A DNA stretch of 6,471 bases from positions 1-6,471 of the forward strand of contig DBWG01000137.1 of NCBI GenBank assembly GCA_002308635.1, written 5' to 3'. Below the pieces are notes generated by a model. It ran no database searches. It was not told where the DNA came from and saw nothing but the letters and a program-made list of their open reading frames with translations. Of this stretch, positions 1-4,372 are shown piece after piece. The stretch is from Ruminococcaceae bacterium UBA1244 (GTDB lineage: Bacteria; Bacillota; Clostridia; Oscillospirales; Acutalibacteraceae). Numbering within the stretch: the first letter of the stretch is position 1; the number at the start of each line of letters is the position of its first letter. Position numbers and translations under genes: made by a program.

Positions 1-99
1 CTTGAATGTGCCATTATGATAAAAGCCGCCCTTGCCGACTACGGTATCGAACAGAAAGACACCTGCGACGGCGAAGACTGCTTTGTAGAGTGCCGCTGA
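1..99 (+). CDS. 3' end of an unrecognised gene (partial)
   Basis: Frame 1 is open from the first base to a TGA at 97-99 and gives the last 32 residues of a protein whose start lies outside the window. Codon choice (GAC, TAC, ATC, GGC and similar) looks like real coding sequence. The tail has four cysteines, three of them in the last eleven residues around the pattern TCDGEDCFVEC, with acidic residues between, which could bind a metal or form disulfides; that is inference only. No family is recognisable from so short a piece. It is followed by about 400 bases without a gene and a new promoter, so it is probably a separate transcription unit from infC. Confidence 0.55.
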   Translation, partial: LECAIMIKAALADYGIEQKDTCDGEDCFVECR

Positions 100-297
100 T
101 AAAATGAAAAATTTATGTGACCTGCCAGTAAATGCAGCGCATTACAACAATTCCAAACTCCACATTAAAAAACTTCGGACGTATCAGGAGCAGCCAAAGC
201 AAACCTTTATGGTTTGAGACCCGGTCAATCTTGATTAAAGTGGCTGCGTTTTAAGTTGACGGCGGAGGCACTCCGCTCCACACTTTTAAAAAAGTGC
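100..297 (+). other. Non-coding gap upstream of the infC promoter
   Basis: No convincing reading frame is seen on either strand. The stretch holds the inverted-repeat element at 190-247, a GC-rich hairpin (GCGGAG 262-267 with CTCCGC 271-276, loop GCA) and an AT-rich hairpin (CACTTT 281-286 with AAAGTG 291-296, loop TAAA) that ends one base before the -35 box. One or both hairpins may end the upstream gene's transcript, but neither is followed by a clean T tract. The 281-296 palindrome could also be an operator for the promoter beside it. Bases 100-189 show nothing I can interpret. Confidence 0.6.
190..247 (+). repeat. Inverted repeat closing a possible structured RNA element
   Basis: GCAGCCA (190-196) pairs perfectly with TGGCTGC (241-247), closing a 44-base interior that holds a small hairpin, AAACC (201-205) with GGTTT (211-215). 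The 3' arm is followed by GTTTTAAG, a poor T tract, so a simple terminator is unlikely. Short words in the interior recur in the same order in the infC leader: AAAGCAA, CTTT, ATGGTTT and GGTCAAT. It matches no riboswitch class I know. It lies upstream of the main promoter, so it would be transcribed only from the previous gene or from a promoter I cannot see. Confidence 0.4.
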
Positions 298-326
298 TTG
301 ACACAGAGCGGAAAGTATGATATATT
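298..326 (+). promoter_or_regulatory. Sigma-A type promoter for the infC operon
   Basis: A perfect -35 box TTGACA (298-303) is followed by a 17-base spacer and a -10 box TATATT (321-326, five of six matches to TATAAT). Transcription would start near 333, giving an untranslated leader of about 165 bases before infC. It is the only strong promoter in the intergenic region and sits where an autoregulated infC-rpmI-rplT operon needs one. An overlapping TATGAT at 315-320 is too close to the -35 box to be used with it. Confidence 0.82.
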
Positions 327-332
327 ATTTTG

Positions 333-480
333 GTAAAACAAAGTAAAGCAAGGCTTTCACCTGTATGGTTTCGTCTGTTACGGGTCAATAGTGAGGAAAC
401 CCTTTGAATGGGTATTTTTATGCTGTTGATGTGCGGATAGTCGGGTGACTGTCCGCACTTTTAGTTTGTTTATATTATTC
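333..480 (+). promoter_or_regulatory. Structured infC-rpmI-rplT leader RNA, probable L20-type attenuator
   Basis: The untranslated leader has ordered pairing. AAAGC (345-349) pairs with GCTTT (353-357). ACCTGTA (359-365) pairs with TACGGGT (379-385). Within that loop GGTTTC (367-372) can pair with GAAACC (396-401), giving an H-type pseudoknot. The leader ends in the strong terminator at 431-471, directly ahead of the infC ribosome binding site. TCACCTG (357-363) can instead pair with CGGGTGA (442-448) of the terminator's upper stem, a candidate antiterminator that excludes the pseudoknot's first stem. In B. subtilis L20 binds the infC leader and promotes early termination. Assigning the same logic here is inference from position and structure; I cannot score it against the L20 leader model. 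Confidence 0.65.
431..471 (+). terminator. Intrinsic terminator (attenuator) in the infC leader
   Basis: GTGCGGATAGTC (431-442) pairs with GACTGTCCGCAC (447-458) over twelve positions, one of them a G-U wobble, with a four-base GGGT loop. A T-rich run follows at once (TTTTAGTTTGTTT, 459-471). It lies between the promoter and infC with no gene before it, so it must act on the operon's own leader transcript, which marks it as a regulatory attenuator. Confidence 0.85.
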
Positions 481-482
481 GT

Positions 483-489
483 GGAGGTG
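483..489 (+). promoter_or_regulatory. Ribosome binding site that fixes the AUU start of infC
   Basis: GGAGGTG is a near-perfect Shine-Dalgarno sequence. Counted from GGAGGT, there are 8 bases to the ATT at 497. The ATG at 584 has no comparable site in front of it, so this site decides the infC start. Confidence 0.85.
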
Positions 490-496
490 CTTTAAC

Positions 497-1015
497 ATTA
501 GCAAGCAGGAACTTCAGATCAATGAGGAAATTCGTGACAAGGAGATCAGAGTAATAGATTCAGAAGGCGGTCAGCTTGGGATCATGTCCGCTGCAAAGGC
601 GCTTGAACTTGCGACCGAAAAGAATCTCGATCTTGTAAAGATCGCACCTCAGGCTCAGCCGCCTGTGTGCAAGATCATGGACTACGGCAAATACCGCTTT
701 GAACAGGCAAAGCGAGAAAAGGAAGCAAGGAAAAATCAGCATATCGTCGATATCAAGGAAATCAGACTTTCTCTTAACATCGACACACATGATTTTAACA
801 CAAAGCTCAATCAGACTCAGAAGTTCATCAAGGGCGGCGACAAAGTAAAGGTTTCTATCCGCTTCAGAGGAAGAGAGATGGGACATCCTGAACTTGGCAC
901 CGAAGTGATGAAAAAATTTGCCGAGGCTTCTCAGGAATTTGCGAATGTCGAAAAGCCTGCAAAGCTTGAGGGACGCAGTATGATAATGTTCCTTGCACCG
1001 AAAGCAAACAAATAA
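497..1015 (+). CDS. infC: Translation initiation factor IF-3 (AUU start)
   Basis: IF3 binds the 30S subunit, keeps it apart from 50S and checks the initiator tRNA-start codon pairing. Read from the ATT at 497 the protein has 172 residues, the usual family length. Its start, SKQELQINEEIRDKEIRVID, is the conserved IF3 N-terminus. The first ATG in frame (584) is residue 30 and would remove much of the N-terminal domain. The linker signature KIMDYGKYRFEQ carries the conserved tyrosines near 63 and 66, and the C-terminal domain has VSIRFRGREMGH. E. coli and Geobacillus infC also start at AUU, and in E. coli IF3's rejection of that codon lets it limit its own synthesis. rpmI follows after 25 bases. 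Expression is probably also set by the leader attenuator. Confidence 0.95.
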   Translation: MSKQELQINEEIRDKEIRVIDSEGGQLGIMSAAKALELATEKNLDLVKIAPQAQPPVCKIMDYGKYRFEQAKREKEARKNQHIVDIKEIRLSLNIDTHDFNTKLNQTQKFIKGGDKVKVSIRFRGREMGHPELGTEVMKKFAEASQEFANVEKPAKLEGRSMIMFLAPKANK

Positions 1016-1040
1016 TTCCAAATCTAAGGAGGATCTTAAT

Positions 1041-1238
1041 ATGCCAAAGATCAAGACTCACAGCGGCGCAAAAAAGCGTTTTAAGCTGTCAAAAACCGGA
1101 AAGGTAATTCGTGCACACGCTTACAAATCACACATCCTTAACAAAAAGACTACAAAGCGCAAGAGAGGTCTCAGAAAGACCGTTGCTGCCGATAAGACAA
1201 ATGTAGCAGCAATCAAGCAGCTTATTCCTTATAAATAA
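1041..1238 (+). CDS. rpmI: 50S ribosomal protein L35
   Basis: This 65-residue, strongly basic protein is a component of the large ribosomal subunit. It begins MPKIKTHSGAKKRFKL and contains the family motifs RAHAYKSHILNKKTTKRKRGLR and NVAAIKQLIPYK, complete at both ends. The ATG at 1041 is chosen because AAGGAGG (1026-1032) lies 8 bases ahead and the protein then starts as other L35 proteins do; an in-frame TTG at 993 lies inside infC and would add an unrelated extension. It is the middle gene of the infC-rpmI-rplT operon and would share the infC promoter and attenuator, since no promoter is seen in the short gap before it. Confidence 0.97.
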   Translation: MPKIKTHSGAKKRFKLSKTGKVIRAHAYKSHILNKKTTKRKRGLRKTVAADKTNVAAIKQLIPYK

Positions 1239-1286
1239 TCAGCGGATTGTGTATGACGAAAATAGTATTATCGGAGGTAATATAAC

Positions 1287-1640
1287 ATGGCAAGAGTAAA
1301 GGGTGCGTTGGCAACACGCAAAAGAAGAAAAAAGGTTCTTAAGCTTGCAAAAGGCTATTGGGGCGCAAAGAGCAAGCACTTTAAAATGGCTAAGGAAGCC
1401 GTAATGAAGAGCGGCAACTATGCTTATATCGGCCGTAAGCAGAAGAAGAGAGATTTCAGAAGACTCTGGATCGCTCGTATCTCCTCAGGCTGCAAGGCTA
1501 ACGGCACAAACTATTCAACATTTATGAACGGTCTTAAGAAGGCTGGCATCACTCTCAACAGAAAGATGCTCTCAGAGATCGCTATCGCAGATGCAGAGGC
1601 ATTTACCGCTCTCGTAGAGAAGGCAAAGGCAGCTCTTTGA
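1287..1640 (+). CDS. rplT: 50S ribosomal protein L20
   Basis: L20 binds 23S rRNA early in 50S assembly through a long basic N-terminal arm. The 117 residues match the usual length of about 118. The arm (MARVKGALATRKRRKKVLKL) is followed by AKGYWGAKSKHFKMAKEAVM, RDFRRLWIARI and NGLKKAGITLNRKMLSEIA, all family hallmarks. The segment SSGCKANG, where many L20 proteins have NAAARQNG, is a mild local variation. The start at 1287 has GGAGGT (1273-1278) 8 bases before it. The gap from rpmI is 48 bases and holds nothing recognisable. In B. subtilis L20 is the repressor of this operon through the infC leader, so the product probably controls its own synthesis. A strong terminator follows 13 bases after the stop. 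Confidence 0.97.
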   Translation: MARVKGALATRKRRKKVLKLAKGYWGAKSKHFKMAKEAVMKSGNYAYIGRKQKKRDFRRLWIARISSGCKANGTNYSTFMNGLKKAGITLNRKMLSEIAIADAEAFTALVEKAKAAL

Positions 1641-1653
1641 TCTGACACAAAAC

Positions 1654-1690
1654 GCACCTAAGACTTTTTTCTTAGGTGCATTATTTTTTA
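1654..1690 (+). terminator. Intrinsic terminator after rplT
   Basis: GCACCTAAGA (1654-1663) pairs perfectly with TCTTAGGTGC (1670-1679) over 10 base pairs with a six-base loop, followed by ATTATTTTTTA (1680-1690). It closes the infC-rpmI-rplT operon. The T tract ends just before the ribosome binding site of the next gene, so that gene is either expressed by read-through or from a promoter lying upstream of the hairpin. Confidence 0.9.
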
Positions 1691-1705
1691 TCGGAGAATA
1701 ATATA

Positions 1706-2233
1706 ATGAAGAGAAAAAACATTGTTCTTATCGGAATGCCGGGCTGCGGTAAAAGTACCGTTGGAGTTGTTCTTGCAAAAACGATGGGATACCGCTTTCT
1801 TGATGCTGACCTCGTTATTCAGGAACAGGAGGACAGGCTCCTTTGTGAGATAATCGAACAGGACGGTCTTGAAGGCTTCCTACAGACAGAGGACAGGATC
1901 AATTCCTTAATAAATGTTAAAAAAACAGTTATCGCTACCGGCGGCAGCGTTGTCTATGGAAAAAATGCGATGAAGCATTATAAAGAGACCGGTATCGTAG
2001 TATATATAGACCTGCCGTATGAGGAAATAAAAAACAGGCTCGGAGACCTTACACGCAGGGGCGTTGCGATGAAAAAGGGCGAAACGCTCCGTGAACTTTA
2101 TGATGAAAGAAAACCGCTTTATGAACAATATGCTGATATTACTGTTCATGGCGGCAAAATTTCAATATCTGAAACGGCGCTCAGAATAAAAGAGCTTGTT
2201 TTTGAATATATTCGTTCAAACGAAAACGGGTGA
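1706..2233 (+). CDS. aroK: Shikimate kinase family protein, divergent substrate pocket
   Basis: AroK phosphorylates shikimate with ATP in chorismate synthesis. This 175-residue protein has the family fold markers: a Walker A loop GMPGCGKST (10-18), the LDAD pair (D33, D35), ATGG (77-80), and RKPLYEQYAD (135-144) with the arginine that contacts substrate and nucleotide. Two pocket features differ from classic enzymes. The FRxxE motif reads FLQTE (58-62), putting leucine at the shikimate-binding arginine, and the GGG motif reads GGS (79-81). The lid has TRRGVAM rather than an RPLL-like segment. I recall similar divergent kinases, annotated as shikimate kinase, in clostridia; the true substrate is uncertain. 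The start at 1706 has CGGAGA 8 bases before it; an in-frame GTG at 1676 lies inside the terminator. No other aromatic pathway gene is present. The next gene begins after 4 bases. Confidence 0.8.
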   Translation: MKRKNIVLIGMPGCGKSTVGVVLAKTMGYRFLDADLVIQEQEDRLLCEIIEQDGLEGFLQTEDRINSLINVKKTVIATGGSVVYGKNAMKHYKETGIVVYIDLPYEEIKNRLGDLTRRGVAMKKGETLRELYDERKPLYEQYADITVHGGKISISETALRIKELVFEYIRSNENG

Positions 2234-2237
2234 TGAA

Positions 2238-3020
2238 ATGCTGATAACAAGCAAGGATAACGACATCATAAAAGAGGCTGCAAAGCTGATGCAGAATGCG
2301 AAATTCAGAAAAGAAAGGGGTCTTTTTGCAGCTGAGGGAGTGAGACTCTGCACAGACGGTGTTATATCCGGTTCAAAGGCTGAATGTTTTTTATATACCG
2401 AAAATGCAGCTAAAAAATACCCGAAGGAATTTGAATTGATATGTGCGTCTGCAAAAAAAGCTTATGCGGTGAGTGAGAGCGTTTTTAAAAAGATATCGGA
2501 TACGACGAACCCTCAGGGCTTTTTTTGTGTATTTGATATACTTGACAAAAATAACAAATTGGATAAAATTAGTATTCAGGGGCGCTATGCTGCGCTTGAA
2601 AATATTCAGGACCCGTCAAATCTTGGAACGATCCTCCGTACTGCGGAGGCTCTCGGAGTAGACGGTATCATATTATCGGGTGACTGCTGCGATGTTTATT
2701 CTCCAAAGGTCATCAGGGGCAGTATGGGAGCTGTTTTTCGTGTGCCGATAAGGATAGAAGAAAGCTTCACTGACTATATAAAAAGCCTTTCGGAGAGCGG
2801 TATCGTTACTTATGCTTCAACTCCCCATGAGGCGGAGAATATCAATAACGTGGATTTTTCATGCGGAGGCATCATGCTTATCGGGAATGAGGGCAACGGA
2901 CTAAGACCTGAAACTATTGCCGCCTGTACAAAAAGCGTCAGGATAAATATGAGGGGCAGGGCAGAGTCACTCAATGCTGCTGCGGCTGCTGCGATATTGA
3001 TGTATAAACTTCAGGGCTGA
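2238..3020 (+). CDS. TrmH/SpoU-family RNA 2'-O-ribose methyltransferase
   Basis: Enzymes of this SPOUT family transfer a methyl group from S-adenosylmethionine to a ribose 2'-OH in rRNA or tRNA, acting as dimers with a knotted SAM site. The 260 residues show an N-terminal substrate-binding domain (about 1-100, with KFRKERGLFAAEG at 22-34), then motif 1 around NIQDPSNLGTILRTAEALG (122-140), motif 2 LIGNEGNGL (214-222) and motif 3 with SLNAAAAAAILMY (244-256). It resembles RlmB/YsgA-type rRNA methyltransferases, but the target nucleotide cannot be told, so no symbol is given. The start at 2238 gives the family N-terminus MLITSKDNDIIKEA; in-frame codons further back lie inside the kinase gene. 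The ribosome binding site is weak and the gap from the kinase stop is only 4 bases, suggesting translational coupling. A run of seven T at 2520-2526 is intact in frame. Confidence 0.9.
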   Translation: MLITSKDNDIIKEAAKLMQNAKFRKERGLFAAEGVRLCTDGVISGSKAECFLYTENAAKKYPKEFELICASAKKAYAVSESVFKKISDTTNPQGFFCVFDILDKNNKLDKISIQGRYAALENIQDPSNLGTILRTAEALGVDGIILSGDCCDVYSPKVIRGSMGAVFRVPIRIEESFTDYIKSLSESGIVTYASTPHEAENINNVDFSCGGIMLIGNEGNGLRPETIAACTKSVRINMRGRAESLNAAAAAAILMYKLQG

Positions 3021-3056
3021 AAACGCCCGCTTCATTACAGCGAAACGGAGGTAATT

Positions 3057-4355
3057 ATGGAAAAGCTTGTTTATGCCGTGTGGCTCCATTCATGTCTTGG
3101 AACAGCTTATCCCCGGATAAGGAACGTTCTCGGACAATTTGATGATGCCGAACACGTATTTCGGAGCGATGAAAGAGAATTGAAGCTTTCGGGTGCTTTT
3201 ACCCCGAAAACGCTTCAAAGGCTCTTAAAAAAGAATACCGACTTTGCAAAAAGGATACTTGAACGCTGTAATGAGCTTGGCCATGATATCCTGCTGTACA
3301 GTGATAAGGATTATCCGGATTCTCTCAGGACTATCGAGCTGCCGCCGCTTTTGTTGTTTGTCAGCGGCAGGATACCAAAGCATGAAGGACTTAAAGTTGC
3401 GGTTGTCGGAACAAGAAAGGCCACCAGACTCGGCAAGCAGGTCTCGTTTGAATTCGGCTATAACCTTACAAAAAACAATGCCCTTGTTGTCAGCGGAGGC
3501 GCAGAGGGCATAGATACTGCCGCTCACAGCGGTGCGCTTCATGCAGGAGGAAATACCGTCTGCGTTTTGGGATGCGGGATGTGTCACAAATATCTTATGG
3601 TAAACGCCCGCATGAGAGATCAGATCTCGAAGCACGGGGCCGTTATCTCTGAATTCATGCCGGACGATTCTGCCGCTTCATATACTTTTCCAAGACGGAA
3701 CCGCATAATATCAGCATTGACCGACTGCACCCTTGTTGTTGAAGCGGGAGAAAACAGCGGTTCACTGATAACTGCCGGTGATGCGGCAGAGCAGAGAAAA
3801 GCGATCTTTGCCGTTCCCGGAAGTGTTGATAATGTACGTTCCGCAGGTTCTAACCGCCTTCTTGCTGCGGGTGCAAAAGCTGCAATAAACTATATGGATA
3901 TTCTGAACTGGTACCGTTCCGAATACAGTACATTTGTCCAGAAACTGAAAAAAGAAGATATTGACGTTATCAGGATGAATAACAGGACAGAAAAGGATAT
4001 CACAAAGCTTACGCCGGAGGTTGCTCTGGGTGCAATGGAAAGGCTTCCCGACAGACCTTCAATAAAAGCAGATCCGCCTGCTTTGCCTCAGAATAATAAC
4101 ACGGCGATATCCGAAAGTGAAGAAAGCTCCGTCATAAAAATACAAAAACCGAAAAAAACAGATAATATTTTTAAAGAACTGTTGACAGAGACTGCCAAAA
4201 CGGTGTATGATACAATTTCGGAGGCACCTTCAGAACCGGAAGAGATCAGTCAGAAAACAGGACTTGATATCAGTGAGGTGCTTTCGGCACTTACCGAACT
4301 GGAGATAAACAATATTGTTGAGCTGTCCGGCTTCGGAAAGTATAAAAGAAAATAG
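3057..4355 (+). CDS. dprA: DNA processing protein DprA (Smf)
   Basis: DprA binds incoming single-stranded DNA in the cytoplasm and loads RecA during natural transformation; it is also widespread in bacteria not known to be competent. The 432-residue protein has a helical N-terminal region (about 1-75), then the Rossmann-like core with VAVVGTRKATRLG (114-126), VSGGAEGIDTAAHSGAL (145-161), FPRRNRIIS (211-219), SGSLITA (234-240) and AVPG (252-255). A polar, low-complexity linker (about 295-370) follows, then a C-terminal winged-helix domain (about 372-432). The usual YPxxN loop reads YLMVN (179-183), keeping the asparagine. The length is above the common 290-370, mainly from the linker. GGAGGT at 3047-3052 lies 4 bases ahead of the ATG, somewhat close. 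topA starts 17 bases downstream; smf-topA is also the B. subtilis order. Whether the host is competent cannot be judged here. Confidence 0.95.
   Translation: MEKLVYAVWLHSCLGTAYPRIRNVLGQFDDAEHVFRSDERELKLSGAFTPKTLQRLLKKNTDFAKRILERCNELGHDILLYSDKDYPDSLRTIELPPLLLFVSGRIPKHEGLKVAVVGTRKATRLGKQVSFEFGYNLTKNNALVVSGGAEGIDTAAHSGALHAGGNTVCVLGCGMCHKYLMVNARMRDQISKHGAVISEFMPDDSAASYTFPRRNRIISALTDCTLVVEAGENSGSLITAGDAAEQRKAIFAVPGSVDNVRSAGSNRLLAAGAKAAINYMDILNWYRSEYSTFVQKLKKEDIDVIRMNNRTEKDITKLTPEVALGAMERLPDRPSIKADPPALPQNNNTAISESEESSVIKIQKPKKTDNIFKELLTETAKTVYDTISEAPSEPEEISQKTGLDISEVLSALTELEINNIVELSGFGKYKRK
4182..4211 (+). promoter_or_regulatory. Candidate internal promoter in dprA, ahead of topA
   Basis: Inside the dprA winged-helix coding region a perfect TTGACA (4182-4187) is followed by an 18-base spacer and TATGAT (4206-4211, five of six). 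Transcription would start near 4218, about 155 bases before topA. It could give topA expression independent of the upstream genes. This rests on box matches only, and such matches also arise by chance in coding sequence. Confidence 0.35.
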
Positions 4356-4372
4356 TTACTCGGAGGAAATCT

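Noticed and set aside
190..247. A tRNA or a known riboswitch (for example cyclic di-GMP type) in the upstream element
   Set aside because: There is no cloverleaf or T-loop sequence and no conserved core of any riboswitch class I know; a shared GCAAACC word alone is not enough.
993..1040. Upstream TTG start for rpmI giving a 16-residue extension
   Set aside because: It overlaps the infC end, and the extension is absent from L35 proteins; the ATG at 1041 has a consensus ribosome binding site.
560..1054. 164-codon open frame on the minus strand opposite infC
   Set aside because: It is antisense to a complete, well-conserved infC, has a cysteine-, leucine- and phenylalanine-rich composition typical of a shadow frame, and has no recognisable domain.
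1637..1664. Promoter-like TTGATC and TAAGAC boxes at the end of rplT
   Set aside because: Both boxes match poorly, and the start site would fall inside the terminator hairpin.
1676..1705. Upstream GTG start for the kinase gene
   Set aside because: It falls inside the 3' arm of the rplT terminator hairpin and adds a non-family extension; the ATG at 1706 has its own ribosome binding site.
2196..2237. Upstream TTG start for the methyltransferase, overlapping the kinase gene
   Set aside because: The added residues are not part of the family N-terminus, which begins at the ATG at 2238.
2509..2526. CCCTCAGGG followed by a T run inside the methyltransferase gene, resembling a terminator
   Set aside because: The palindrome leaves too small a loop for a stable hairpin, and the site is within a conserved coding region.
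3225..3635. 136-codon open frame on the minus strand opposite dprA
   Set aside because: It is a shadow of the conserved Rossmann core of DprA, with no ribosome binding site or motif to support it.
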